Part shown: positions 26,549-35,664 of the stretch, piece after piece
How positions within the stretch are numbered: position 1 is the stretch's first letter
Layout of the letters: every line of letters begins with the position of its first letter
NCBI RefSeq assembly: GCF_900129505.1
Contig: NZ_LT670818.1
Location: 620,001-684,000 of the forward strand
DNA length: 64,000 nucleotides
Reading direction: 5' to 3'
Source: Bradyrhizobium erythrophlei
GTDB taxonomy: Bacteria; Pseudomonadota; Alphaproteobacteria; Rhizobiales; Xanthobacteraceae
The notes under the pieces: generated by a model
What the model was told of the DNA's origin: nothing
The model's database searches: none
What the model saw: only the letters and a program-made list of their open reading frames with translations
Translations under genes and position numbers: made by a program

Positions 26549-27805
26549 TCACATCAGGCTGGCATAACCGAGGAATCCGACCGTCTGGCCCGGTTCGACT
26601 TGCGCAATATCCTCGCCGAGCTCAACCAGCCCGTCGGTGTCGACCAGCGACGACAACAGGCCGGCGCCCTCGCGCGGAAATTTTGTCGCCTCGAGCACAC
26701 CGTCTGTCGCGCGGCGCAGGCTGGCCCGGACATATTCGCGGCGGGCGATCTTCTTCTTGTAGGCAAAGGCCGCGCGCACCGGCATCGGAACGATCGGCTG
26801 TTGCAGGGCTCCCGCCAGCGCCAGCACGGTCGGCCGCACCACATGGACGAAGGTGACAAAACTCGCGACCGGATTTCCGGGCAGCCCGATGAACGGCGTG
26901 CCGCCGATGATTCCCATCGCCACCGGACGGCCGGGTTTGATGGCCATGCGCCACAGCACCAGCCGCCCCGCGCCTTCAACGGCGGCCTTGACGTGGTCCT
27001 CCTCGCCGGTCGACACGCCGCCGGTGGTCAGGAGCAGATCGTGGCTGTCCGCCACCTGCTTCAGGCCCCGCGCCAGCGACGCGCGATCGTCGCTGATAAT
27101 GCCGAGATCGCTGATCTCGCAGCCGAGCCGGCCCAACATCGCCATCAACATGAAGCGGTTGGAATCGAACAATTGCGCAGGTCCGCGCTGAGCGCCCGGC
27201 GACACCAGTTCGTTGCCGGTCGAAAACACCGCGACCCGGATCCGCCGCGTCACATCGATTTCGGTCAGGCCGAACGCCGCCGCCAGCGCGACATCCTGCG
27301 GCCGCAGCCGCCGGCCTCGCGCGAGCGCGGCAGTCCCCATCGGAATGTCCTCGCCGGCGGGACGGACATTGGCACCGGGTTTCAGGCCCGCCGGGAGCAC
27401 CACCCAGCCCTCGCTGTCGAGCCGCACGTCCTCCTGCATGAACACGGTGTCGGCGCCCTCGGGCATCGGCGCGCCGGTGAAAATCCGCACCGCATGGCCG
27501 GGCTGGATCGCCTCGCTTGCCGACGCGCCGGCCTGAATTCGCCCGGCCACGGCAAAGGCCGCCTCCGCCCCCTTCGGCAGATCGAGACTGCGCACCGCAT
27601 AACCATCGACGGCGGAATTGGTAAACGGCGGCAGCGGCAGCGGGGCCGCAATGTCGCGCGCGAGAATCCGCCCGTCGGCCGCGTTCAGCGCCACCGTCTC
27701 GAGCTCCTCAACCCGCGTGACCCGCGCGGCGATGAGCCCGACGGCCTCATCGACCGACATCATTGGGCCGCCGAAGGCAAAGCAATCGTCGGACAATTGC
27801 GCCAT
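26549..27805 (-). CDS. moeA: Molybdopterin molybdotransferase MoeA (canonical copy)
   Basis: 418 residues. MoeA inserts molybdate into adenylylated molybdopterin. Landmarks: NSAVDGYAVRS near residue 65, the TGAPMPEGADTV segment, FSTGNELV, the MPT-binding LLTTGGVSTGEEDHV, and LPGNPVASFVTF. It is the most canonical of three MoeA paralogues in the window. It is followed on the same strand, in the upstream direction, by mobB 7 bp away, so mobB and moeA are one operon. Required for the neighbouring formate dehydrogenase. Confidence 0.96.
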   Translation of the reverse strand: MAQLSDDCFAFGGPMMSVDEAVGLIAARVTRVEELETVALNAADGRILARDIAAPLPLPPFTNSAVDGYAVRSLDLPKGAEAAFAVAGRIQAGASASEAIQPGHAVRIFTGAPMPEGADTVFMQEDVRLDSEGWVVLPAGLKPGANVRPAGEDIPMGTAALARGRRLRPQDVALAAAFGLTEIDVTRRIRVAVFSTGNELVSPGAQRGPAQLFDSNRFMLMAMLGRLGCEISDLGIISDDRASLARGLKQVADSHDLLLTTGGVSTGEEDHVKAAVEGAGRLVLWRMAIKPGRPVAMGIIGGTPFIGLPGNPVASFVTFVHVVRPTVLALAGALQQPIVPMPVRAAFAYKKKIARREYVRASLRRATDGVLEATKFPREGAGLLSSLVDTDGLVELGEDIAQVEPGQTVGFLGYASLM

Positions 27806-27812
27806 GATTGTC

Positions 27813-28340
27813 TCAGCTTTCGCCGGCGCCGCGCGCCAGCAGTTCTTCGAGCGACATCGCCGATCCCAGCATCATGGCGGCGACGGCCGCGATGTCATCG
27901 AGATGGGCAACCGGAAGCGCGGTTTCAACCGCGGCATCGGTGGCGATGCCCGCGATCGCGGGATCGCCCGGGAACAGCAGCGGCTTGCCATTGGCAGCGC
28001 GATGCACCTCGATCTTGCGATGCGGCTCGGCCTTGAAGCCTTCGACGATGACCAGATCGACCGGCGACATTTTCTTCAGCAATTCCGGCAGACGCGGCTC
28101 GGCGGCCCCGCGCAATTCATGCATCAGGGCCCAGCGGTTGGCGGAGGACACCAGCACCTCGGTGGCGCCGGACTGGCGATGCACCCAGGAATCCTTGCCC
28201 GGCACGTCGACGTCGAAATGGTGGTGGGCGTGCTTGACGACGGAAAGGCGCAATCCGTTGCCAAGCAACAGCGGGATGACCCGCGACAACAGCGTGGTCT
28301 TGCCGGCACCGCTCCACCCGGCGAGGCCTATCACTTTCAT
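27813..28340 (-). CDS. mobB: MobB, molybdopterin-guanine dinucleotide adapter GTPase
   Basis: About 175 residues from MKVIGLAGWS at 28340. The Walker A motif GWSGAGKTTLL is at the N-terminus, followed by the VKHAHHHFDVDVPGKDSW region and VIVEGFKAEPH. MobB assists MobA in attaching GMP to molybdopterin. An upstream ATG at 28367 is less likely. It lies head-to-head with fdhD, with about 107 bp between them for divergent promoters. Confidence 0.94.
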   Translation of the reverse strand: MKVIGLAGWSGAGKTTLLSRVIPLLLGNGLRLSVVKHAHHHFDVDVPGKDSWVHRQSGATEVLVSSANRWALMHELRGAAEPRLPELLKKMSPVDLVIVEGFKAEPHRKIEVHRAANGKPLLFPGDPAIAGIATDAAVETALPVAHLDDIAAVAAMMLGSAMSLEELLARGAGES

Positions 28341-28447
28341 CTTGATCTCCAGGCCACTTATTCTCACACCACCGCGGAACCGGGCTAGGTTTTGCCTCTG
28401 CGTGCTTTATATCGGCTAACAGATAATGTCATGCTAGCTTGCGAGCG

Positions 28448-29338
28448 ATGATGAAGATCGACAAAACCCCCGTTCCCCTGATTGTCCCGGACCCGCACGA
28501 CCCCCGGCTGACCGAACGCGTCGCCGGGACCGATCAGACCGGCGCCACTGTCGAGATCAACGTGCCGGTGGAACGGCCGCTGACGCTTTACCTGAACGCG
28601 CAGGAGATCGTCACCATGATGACGATCGGCGATTATCCGGAATATCTGGCGCTCGGCTATCTGCTCAATCAGAACATGCTGAAATACAACGACGTCGTCA
28701 CCGAGGTCGAATATGACGACGACCTGCAGGTGGTGGTAGTGCGCACCGAGCATCACACCAATTTCGAACAAAAACTGAAGAAGCGCACGCAGACCTCGGG
28801 CTGCGCGCAGGGCACCGCGTTCGGCGATCTGATGGAGGCGATCGAAAGCGTCGCACTGCCGAACGCCGAGCTGCGCACCTCCTGGCTCTACCAGATGACG
28901 CACACCATCAACACCATGCCCTCGCTTTATCTCGAGGCCGGCGCGATCCATGGCTGCGTACTGTGCAAGCAGGGCACGCCGCTCTGCTACACCGAAGACG
29001 TCGGCCGCCATAACGCCGTCGACAAGATCGCGGGCTGGATGTTCCGCCATGACGTCGATCCCGCCGACAAGATCCTCTACACCACCGGACGGCTGACCTC
29101 GGAGATGGTGATCAAGACGGTGCGGATGGGAATTCCGATCCTGATTTCGCGCTCGGGTTTTACCGCATGGGGCGTTGACCTCGCGCGGCAGGTCGGACTG
29201 ACCCTGGTCGGGCGCGCGCGGGGAAAACGCTTCATCGCACTGTCGGGCGAGGCACGCATCGTCTACGACCAGGACCTCGCCTATGTCGAGGAAGAATCCG
29301 CCCGTCACAAGCGCAAGGGCAACGACCGTGACGAATAG
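28448..29338 (+). CDS. fdhD: FdhD, sulfurtransferase for formate dehydrogenase
   Basis: About 296 residues from the ATG at 28448 (TTG at 28439 and ATG at 28451 also possible). FdhD passes a sulfido ligand from a cysteine desulfurase to the Mo/W cofactor of formate dehydrogenase. The functional CxxC loop is present as GCVLCKQG (Cys170, Cys173), along with a further conserved Cys in TSGCAQG and the [11 protein letters not shown] motif. The stop overlaps the GTG start of mobA by 11 bp. Context ties it to fdsA and fdsGB 8-10 kb upstream. Confidence 0.95.
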   Translation: MMKIDKTPVPLIVPDPHDPRLTERVAGTDQTGATVEINVPVERPLTLYLNAQEIVTMMTIGDYPEYLALGYLLNQNMLKYNDVVTEVEYDDDLQVVVVRTEHHTNFEQKLKKRTQTSGCAQGTAFGDLMEAIESVALPNAELRTSWLYQMTHTINTMPSLYLEAGAIHGCVLCKQGTPLCYTEDVGRHNAVDKIAGWMFRHDVDPADKILYTTGRLTSEMVIKTVRMGIPILISRSGFTAWGVDLARQVGLTLVGRARGKRFIALSGEARIVYDQDLAYVEEESARHKRKGNDRDE

Positions 29339-29999
29339 TTTTCCGCCGACATCAAGCGACGCGCCGGCGACGTCAAGGGACGCGCCGGCAACGCCTGGCG
29401 TTTTACTGGCCGGCGGGCTGGCGCGGCGGATGGGCGGTGGCGACAAGCCGATGCGCACGATCGGCGGCCGCACCATCCTCGAACGCGTGATCGCGCGGCT
29501 GAGGCCGCAATGCGATGGGCTGATTCTCAATGCCAACGGCGATCCGGCGCGCTTTGCCGGTTTTGGTCTGCCCGTGATCCCCGATTCAGTTGAGGATTTT
29601 CCGGGACCGCTCGCCGGCATTTTGGCAGGCCTCGACTGGACCGCAGCCAACCGGCCGGAGGTCGCGTGGGTCTTGAGCGCGGCGGCCGATTGTCCGTTCC
29701 TGCCGCGCGATCTGGTCGCGCGGCTGCACGAGGCGCGCGCCGGGGAGAATGCGCAGCTCGCGGTGGCGGCGTCCGACGGCCAGTCGCATCCGGTGATCGG
29801 ATTGTGGAGCGTGGCGCTACGCGAGGAACTCCGCCACGCGCTGGTCGTGGAAGATATCCGCAAGATCGACCGCTGGACCGCGCGCTACCGGCTCGCCACC
29901 ATGACCTGGCCGACCACGCCGCTCGACCCGTTCTTCAACGCCAATACGATGGACGACATCGCGGAGGCCGAACGGCTGGCGGCGCTGGATGGAGGGTGA
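29328..29999 (+). CDS. mobA: MobA, molybdenum cofactor guanylyltransferase
   Basis: 223 residues from GTG at 29328, just before the fdhD stop. The nucleotidyl-transferase motif [16 protein letters not shown] is present, as are [11 protein letters not shown] and a late NANTMDD. MobA joins GMP to Mo-molybdopterin to give the dinucleotide form used by DMSO-reductase-family enzymes such as FdsA. An earlier ATG at 29283 lies inside fdhD and is improbable. A short repeat ([16 protein letters not shown]) in the N-terminal lead suggests a small internal duplication. Confidence 0.94.
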   Translation: MTNSFPPTSSDAPATSRDAPATPGVLLAGGLARRMGGGDKPMRTIGGRTILERVIARLRPQCDGLILNANGDPARFAGFGLPVIPDSVEDFPGPLAGILAGLDWTAANRPEVAWVLSAAADCPFLPRDLVARLHEARAGENAQLAVAASDGQSHPVIGLWSVALREELRHALVVEDIRKIDRWTARYRLATMTWPTTPLDPFFNANTMDDIAEAERLAALDGG

Positions 30000-30002
30000 A
30001 CG

Positions 30003-31952
30003 CTACGCCTTGCGAAACCCCGCCCGCTCCAGTGCCGTGCGGCTTTCTTCCGACGCCAGCGCCCGCAGGAATGCCTGCACCGCGGGGCGATTCTTCCGCG
30101 CCGTCACCAGCGCAAAATCGTAGTGCTCTTCCGCGAGCGGAATGAAGCCGAGGCCTGCTTCATGCGCGACCGGCGCGATGGTCATGCCCCAGTCGGCGCG
30201 ATGCTGCGCGATCGCGGCGGCGACCGCGTTGTGCGACTTCGGCTGATTCCAGTAGCCGTCCGGCCGCGCCTCGCTGACGAGCCGGTCGATCAGGATGCGC
30301 GTGCCCGCGCCCTGGTTGCGGTTGACCATGATGCAAGATGGGTCGGCGAGCGCGGCGCGCACCGCTCCCTGCGCGTCCAATCCCGCAAACCGCGCATCGC
30401 CCCTGCGAAACACGATGCCCTGCATCCGCCGCCACCCCGGCACCAGTTCAAGGCCCTCACCAAGAAAGGGAACGTTGTAGGTCCCGGTCCTTTCATCGAA
30501 CAGATGAATCGGCGCGAAATCGCATTCGCCGCGTTTGGCGGCGGCGAGGCCGCCGAGACTGCCCACCGCGATCGACCGCACCATGATTCCCGCATGCGCA
30601 AGCCCCGCCGTCACCAGATCGAGCCCAGTGCAGTGGCTGCCGACGATGACGAGATCGGGCACGCGCACATGCGGCGTGAACAGCGTCACCTCGGCCTCGG
30701 TGCCGGCCGGCATCTGGTCGGCCAACGCGTCGATCTTCAAAAAACCGTCGGCCTGCGCGAACGAGGTGATCGCGCCGCTTCCCTTGCCGGAGGGATAGGC
30801 GATCAGGCCGTCGGTGCCGTCGACCAGCGACACCATCACGAATTCGGTGCGGCCGAGTTCGGAGCCGATCCGCACCGGGACTTTTGCCATGACCTTGGCG
30901 TCCGAACGCGGCGGCAGGCCCGCCATCCGCCGCAGCACCGGCACGATCATGTCGTGGAAGGTGAACATCGCGGAAGTCGGAAACCCCGGCAGGATCACCA
31001 CCGGCTTGCCGTCGCAGACCGCGAGACACAGCGGCTTGCCCGGTTTCAGCGCCACGCCATGGGCGACGATGCCGGGCTTGCCGAGTCGGGCGATGATGCG
31101 GTGGGACAGGTCGCCCGCGCCTTTCGAGGTGCCGCCCGACAGAACCAGCATGTCGCAGGTCTCAAGCGCGTTGCGCATCGCGGCTTCGAGTTTTTGCTCA
31201 TCGTCGGCAACGGCACCGAGAAAGTTCGCCTCGCCGCCATTCTCGTTCACCGCCGCCGCGACGATGGCGCCGTTGGTGTCGTAGATCTCGGCAGGGGCCA
31301 GCGGCCGGCCCGGCTGCACCAGTTCGTCGCCGGTGGAGATCACGGCGACGCGCGGCCGGCGCGCGACCACGACTTCCGCGATCCCGCAAGCCGCGCACAT
31401 GCCGATCTCGCGCGAGCCGATCACGGTGCCGCTGCGCAACAGCGCCTCGCCGCGCGCGATGTCGGAGCCGGCATAGGACACGAATTGGCCAGGCGAGGCG
31501 GCGCGGCGGATCTCGATCGCGCGGGCGCCCACGGGCTGGGTATGTTCGACCATGACGACGGCGTCGGCGCCGCGCGGCAGCGGACCACCGGTCGCGATGG
31601 ACGTCGCCGTTCCCGACAGCACCGGGCGCGTCGGCGCGGTACCGCAGGCGATGACTTCTTCGTTCAGCTTGACGCGGACCGGCCTGGCTTCGCCGGCCGA
31701 GACGAGATCGGCGGAGCGCACCGCGAACCCGTCGACATTGGAGCGGTCGAACGGCGGCACGTCGATCGGCGCCACGATATCCTGCGCCAGCGTGCCGCCG
31801 AGCGCATCCGCAAGCTTCCGCCGCTCGCCTGGAACCGGCCGCGGAAACAGCGCAGCCTCGAACCGCGCCAGCGCGTCTTCGCGCGACAGGATGGTCAGGA
31901 ACTGGTCCTGATCCATCGGATCGCGGTCTTTCGGCAACGGCGCATTGGTCAT
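30003..31952 (-). CDS. MoeA fused to a PBP-like (PF12727-type) domain
   Basis: 649 residues. Residues about 15-415 form a complete MoeA: SNVDGFAVRS, GADAVVMVEH, ISTGDELVQPG, LSGGTSKGAGDLSH, LPGFPTSAMFTF. Residues about 430-649 are a two-lobed periplasmic-binding-protein-like domain without signal peptide (VIVGSHCTGLDLVTAG, then NRNQGAGTRILIDRL and WGMTIAPVAHEAGLGFIPL). The same domain type follows a helix-turn-helix in the regulator at 35665-36558. Inference: the C-terminal part binds molybdate, tungstate or a pterin ligand and tunes metal insertion. It starts 14 bp after the third MoeA paralogue and converges with mobA. Confidence 0.9.
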   Translation of the reverse strand: MTNAPLPKDRDPMDQDQFLTILSREDALARFEAALFPRPVPGERRKLADALGGTLAQDIVAPIDVPPFDRSNVDGFAVRSADLVSAGEARPVRVKLNEEVIACGTAPTRPVLSGTATSIATGGPLPRGADAVVMVEHTQPVGARAIEIRRAASPGQFVSYAGSDIARGEALLRSGTVIGSREIGMCAACGIAEVVVARRPRVAVISTGDELVQPGRPLAPAEIYDTNGAIVAAAVNENGGEANFLGAVADDEQKLEAAMRNALETCDMLVLSGGTSKGAGDLSHRIIARLGKPGIVAHGVALKPGKPLCLAVCDGKPVVILPGFPTSAMFTFHDMIVPVLRRMAGLPPRSDAKVMAKVPVRIGSELGRTEFVMVSLVDGTDGLIAYPSGKGSGAITSFAQADGFLKIDALADQMPAGTEAEVTLFTPHVRVPDLVIVGSHCTGLDLVTAGLAHAGIMVRSIAVGSLGGLAAAKRGECDFAPIHLFDERTGTYNVPFLGEGLELVPGWRRMQGIVFRRGDARFAGLDAQGAVRAALADPSCIMVNRNQGAGTRILIDRLVSEARPDGYWNQPKSHNAVAAAIAQHRADWGMTIAPVAHEAGLGFIPLAEEHYDFALVTARKNRPAVQAFLRALASEESRTALERAGFRKA

Positions 31953-31966
31953 GGCGGGAACCTATA

Positions 31967-33088
31967 TCAGTCCCGCAGCATATAGGCATCGACCGGCGTG
32001 CCCGCAGCAAAGCCCTCGGCCCCGCCGGGCACCACCAGCCATGCATCGGCGCGGGCGATCGCATCGAGCGAGAGATCGCCGACCGCCAGCGGCAGCCAGC
32101 GGCCTTCGATCTCTTCCACCAGCGCGAGTTCGGCGATGCCCACGGTTGAGGCAATTTTGCGGGCCAGCGGCAGGGTCACGGCCCGTCGCGGCCCACGCCA
32201 GGACAAGGCGTCCAGCACCGGCAGCGCGAGCGTCCACCACCCCGCGAGCGCCTGATCCGGCGCGCCCGGCAGCGCGATCACGGGAATGGTTCCAATCCGG
32301 CCGACCGCCGCTGTCCGGCCGGGCTGCACGGCGATGCCGTGCACGATGACCTCGCCCCGCCTGCCCAGGGCCGCGATAACCGCATCGCTGCCGCCGACGC
32401 CAGTGCCGCCCGTGGTAATCAGCAGATCGCATGCGCCCGCATCGGCGGCGGCAGCGACCGATGTCGCATCGCGCGCCGCGGCTTCGATGCAGACCACATC
32501 GGCCCCGGCAGCCCGCGCGCTTTCCGCGATCAGCTGCGCCGTTACCGCTTCGCCCGAGGCAGCCGGAATATTGACGACGCGCAGCCGCGGACGGCGCACG
32601 TTCAGTTCGGCAAGACCTGCCGCGCGCGCGATCAAGAGATCGAGCGGGCGAATCCGCCGCCCGGGGGCGATGAGAACGCCTGCTCCGGTGATTTCGCTGC
32701 CGGCGCGGCGAACGCCTTGCCCCGGGATCGCCTCCGCCAGCGCCTGAACGATCGGGCCTGTTTGATCCAGGAGGTCGGCATCGATCACGCAGTCGCACCC
32801 CGCCGGCATGGCCTCGCCGGCTTCGACCCAGACCGGTGGCGTGGGAAGCGGCAGCGGCGAGTAGGACGAGGCGCCCACGAGATCGCGGGCCCGCAATGCC
32901 CAGCCATCGCTGACGGCGGTATCACGCAGCGGATGAGCTTGCAGCGGCGGCATATCCGCCGCGACGCAGCCCAGGGCTTCGGCCAGCGGAAGTGCCACCG
33001 GTGCGACCGGTTCAAGCCCATGCCGCAATGCCGCGAGCGCCGCGTCGAGCGGGGTGAGGGAAACCGGCAATCGCTGGGTCGGGATCAT
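31967..33088 (-). CDS. Divergent MoeA-like protein
   Basis: 373 residues from MIPTQRLPVS at 33088. The MoeA fold is recognisable: DTAVSDGWALRARD replaces the VDGYA motif, LLITTGGTGVGGSD replaces the usual GGxSxGxxD, and LPGAPDQALAG replaces PGNP. Several residues in the MPT- and molybdate-binding motifs therefore differ, although the key Asp of the DG pair remains. It sits between the tungstate/molybdate transporter and the MoeA-PBP fusion, all on the same strand. It may bind pterin without inserting molybdenum, or prefer tungsten. That is inference; family membership is clear. Confidence 0.85.
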   Translation of the reverse strand: MIPTQRLPVSLTPLDAALAALRHGLEPVAPVALPLAEALGCVAADMPPLQAHPLRDTAVSDGWALRARDLVGASSYSPLPLPTPPVWVEAGEAMPAGCDCVIDADLLDQTGPIVQALAEAIPGQGVRRAGSEITGAGVLIAPGRRIRPLDLLIARAAGLAELNVRRPRLRVVNIPAASGEAVTAQLIAESARAAGADVVCIEAAARDATSVAAAADAGACDLLITTGGTGVGGSDAVIAALGRRGEVIVHGIAVQPGRTAAVGRIGTIPVIALPGAPDQALAGWWTLALPVLDALSWRGPRRAVTLPLARKIASTVGIAELALVEEIEGRWLPLAVGDLSLDAIARADAWLVVPGGAEGFAAGTPVDAYMLRD

Positions 33089-33307
33089 CCGGAAATGGTG
33101 GACCACGTGTCGTCGCTTTGGCAACTCTGTCCTGCAAATGCCATGTCGTCCCCGCGGACAGCGGGACACCGGCGCAAGCGCAATTGCGCTCGTAGCCCGG
33201 TACGCGCCAGGCGCATATCGCGGACCGGGGAGATGGTTTCATGACACTTACGAAATTGCAGAAATAGCAACGAGCCGCACTAAGCGAATCGAACAAGGCG
33301 CGGATGC

Positions 33308-34141
33308 TCAAGCGCCCTTCTTGTCCGCGTCCGGAAAGAACAGCTGCTGGCCGTCGATCCTGTAGCCCGCGATCACCTTTTGGCCTTCCGGCGAGATCAG
33401 CCAATCGACAAAGGCCTGGCCCAGCTCCTTCTTTACGCTGGGATATTTTTCGGGGTTCACCAGCATGACGCCATATTGATTGAACAGCCGCTTGTCGCCC
33501 TCGACGACGATTTCGAGATCGCCGCGGTTCTTGAAGGAAATCCAGGTGCCGCGGTCGGACAGCGTGTAGCCGTTCATCGCGGCCGCGGTGTTGAGCGCCG
33601 CACCCATGCCCTGCCCGATCTCGCGGTACCACGGCCCCTTGCTGGCTGATATATCGATGCCGGCCTGCTTCCAGAGCGCGAGTTCGGCCGAATGGGTGCC
33701 GGACCTGTCGCCGCGCGAGACGAACGGCGCGGCCTTGGCCTCAATGGTCTTCAGCGCGGTCTCGATATCGCTGCCCTTGACGCCGGCGGGATCGGACTTC
33801 GGCCCGATCAGCACGAAGTCGTTGTACATCACGTCGAAACGCTTCACGCCAAAACCTTCGGCGAGGAATTTTTCTTCCTGCGCCCTGGCGTGGACGAACA
33901 CCACGTCGGCATCGCCGCGCCGCGCGGTGTCGAGCGCTTGTCCGGTGCCTTGCGCGATCACCTTCACCTCGATGCCGGTCTTGGCCTTGAAGATCGGCAA
34001 GAGATAGCCGAACAGCCCGGAATCCTGCGTCGACGTGGTCGAGGCCACCACGATCGAGCGGTCCTCCGCGCTGGCAGGCGCTCGGTAGACGAGGGCCCCA
34101 ACCAGAACTGCAAGTACGAGCGATAGAACGCGGGATGCCAT
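33308..34141 (-). CDS. tupA: TupA-type tungstate/molybdate-binding protein
   Basis: 277 residues from the ATG at 34141, fixed by an AGGAGG site 5 bp upstream. A signal peptide (VLSLVLAVLVGALVYRAPASA) precedes the mature protein. The oxyanion site signature STTSTQDSGLF follows right after it, then GTGQALDTARRGDADV and SRGDRSGTH, all typical of TupA/WtpA-like binding proteins. It is the last gene of a tupB-tupC-tupA operon. TupA usually prefers tungstate strongly, but sequence alone does not settle the ion. Confidence 0.92.
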   Translation of the reverse strand: MASRVLSLVLAVLVGALVYRAPASAEDRSIVVASTTSTQDSGLFGYLLPIFKAKTGIEVKVIAQGTGQALDTARRGDADVVFVHARAQEEKFLAEGFGVKRFDVMYNDFVLIGPKSDPAGVKGSDIETALKTIEAKAAPFVSRGDRSGTHSAELALWKQAGIDISASKGPWYREIGQGMGAALNTAAAMNGYTLSDRGTWISFKNRGDLEIVVEGDKRLFNQYGVMLVNPEKYPSVKKELGQAFVDWLISPEGQKVIAGYRIDGQQLFFPDADKKGA

Positions 34142-34160
34142 GACTTCCTCCTTTCGCAAC

Positions 34161-34883
34161 TCAAATCACGAGGTCGCCGCGCAGGAAGGCGGCTGCCTCT
34201 GGTGTCGTCGGATGATCGAGAAAATCTGCCGTGCAGGCCCGTTCGCACAGCGCACCACGGACGAGGAAGATGACGTCGCCCGCGAGCCTGCGCACCTGAC
34301 CGAGATCGTGCGAGGCCATCACGATCTTGATGCCGGATTGCACCGCGCTCAGCACGATCTCTTCGACGCCGCGCGTCGCGGCGGGATCGAGATTGGCGGT
34401 CGGCTCGTCGAGCAGTAGGATTTCCGGATCGCGCGCCAGAGCGCGCGCGAGCGCCAGCCGCTGCTGCTCGCCACCCGAAAGCCGCCGCGCCGGCCGTTGC
34501 GCCAGGCCGGAAAGCCCGACCCGATCAAGCAACGCGGCGACGCGGTCGGCGCGCTCGTGGCGCGGGCAGCCTGCCTGCGCCAGCGCATAGTCGACGTTGG
34601 CGGCGGCAGTTCTTCGCAGCATCACCGGGCGCTGAAACAGGATCGCGCGGCGCGTCATGGCGCGGTCGGCGCGGCCGCCCCAGGTGACGCGGCCCGCCGA
34701 CGGCGCATCGAGCCCCATGCAGAGCCGCAGCAGGCTGGTCTTGCCCGCGCCGTTCGGTCCGACGATCAGCGTCGGCGCTCCCGGGACGATCGTCAGATTC
34801 AAGCAGTCGAGGATCACGGTTGCGCCCGCCTGCAGCGAGACGTCCTCGAGAACCAGGGGAAGATCGCTAGCCGGCGCCCGCAT
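34161..34883 (-). CDS. tupC: TupC-type ABC transporter ATPase
   Basis: 240 residues from MRAPASDLPL at 34883. The ABC motifs are complete: Walker A GPNGAGKTS, Q-loop FQRP, signature LSGGEQQRLALARAL, Walker B ILLLDEP, and the switch His in ASHDLGQV. It powers oxyanion import with TupB and TupA. It starts 2 bp after the stop of tupB and ends 19 bp before tupA. A longer frame to 35144 overlaps tupB and is rejected. No regulatory C-terminal (TOBE/Mop) domain is present. Confidence 0.93.
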   Translation of the reverse strand: MRAPASDLPLVLEDVSLQAGATVILDCLNLTIVPGAPTLIVGPNGAGKTSLLRLCMGLDAPSAGRVTWGGRADRAMTRRAILFQRPVMLRRTAAANVDYALAQAGCPRHERADRVAALLDRVGLSGLAQRPARRLSGGEQQRLALARALARDPEILLLDEPTANLDPAATRGVEEIVLSAVQSGIKIVMASHDLGQVRRLAGDVIFLVRGALCERACTADFLDHPTTPEAAAFLRGDLVI

Positions 34884-34885
34884 CG

Positions 34886-35578
34886 TCACCCCGCCTGCCG
34901 TTCGGACCAGAGGCGCGTGCCCCAGGCGGCCGCATTGATCGCAAGAACGATCGCGACGAGGACGAGCCCCAGCCCCATCGCCAGCGGCAGGTTGCCCTTG
35001 GAGGTCTCCAGCGCCACCGCCGTGGTCATGGTACGGGTAAAGCCGTCGATATTGCCGCCGACGATCATGACCGCCCCGACTTCGGCGGCGGCGCGGCCGA
35101 ACCCCGCCAGCAGCGCCGTGACCAGGCTGAAACGCGCGTCCCACAACAAGGTGATCATCCGGCGGGCCGGGCCGACATCCATGGCGGTCAGTTCGTCGCG
35201 ATACTCGGCCCAGAGGTCCTCGACGGTCTGGCGTGTCGGCGCCGCGATGATCGGCACGATCAGGATGGTCTGGGCGATCACCATCGCCGAGGGCGTGAAC
35301 AGAATACCGAATGCTCCGAGCGGGCCGGAACGCGACAGCAACAGGTAAACCGCAAGCCCGACCACGACCGGCGGCAGCCCCATCAGCGCATTAAGCAGCA
35401 CCACCAGCACGGAGCGCCCGGGAAAACGGGTGAGCCCGAGCAGCGCGCCGAGCGGCATCCCGACCAAGGCGGCCAGAACGACCGCGGTCAGGCTGACCGC
35501 GAGCGACAGCTGCACGATCGCGAACAATGCGGGGTCGCCATTTGCGATTAGCTGCCAGGCGCTGAATTGGTCGGACAT
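34886..35578 (-). CDS. tupB: TupB-type ABC transporter permease
   Basis: 230 residues from MSDQFSAWQL at 35578, with five to six membrane helices. The EAA-type loop that docks on the ATPase is visible (DARFSLVTALLAGFGRAAAEVG). A hydrophilic loop LWAEYRDELTAMDVGPARRM precedes it. It is the first gene of the tup operon, transcribed away from the regulator at 35665. A start 13 codons upstream (35617) is possible but would reach into the promoter. Confidence 0.93.
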   Translation of the reverse strand: MSDQFSAWQLIANGDPALFAIVQLSLAVSLTAVVLAALVGMPLGALLGLTRFPGRSVLVVLLNALMGLPPVVVGLAVYLLLSRSGPLGAFGILFTPSAMVIAQTILIVPIIAAPTRQTVEDLWAEYRDELTAMDVGPARRMITLLWDARFSLVTALLAGFGRAAAEVGAVMIVGGNIDGFTRTMTTAVALETSKGNLPLAMGLGLVLVAIVLAINAAAWGTRLWSERQAG

Positions 35579-35639
35579 CGCGTTCTCCCACTGTCCTGTT
35601 CGGCAAGAATTCCACAACTGTCAATTGATTTGAACAGGC

Positions 35640-35651
35640 GCATAAATATGC
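35640..35651. promoter_or_regulatory. Palindrome in the tup/regulator divergent promoter
   Basis: GCATAAATATGC is a 5-2-5 inverted repeat in the 86 bp between tupB (leftwards) and the helix-turn-helix/PBP regulator (rightwards). It lies 14 bp before the regulator's ATG. Its position makes it a good candidate operator for autoregulation and for control of tupBCA. An AT-rich CAATTGATTTG stretch just upstream could be promoter. Confidence 0.5.
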
Positions 35652-35664
35652 ATACAAGTGCAGG

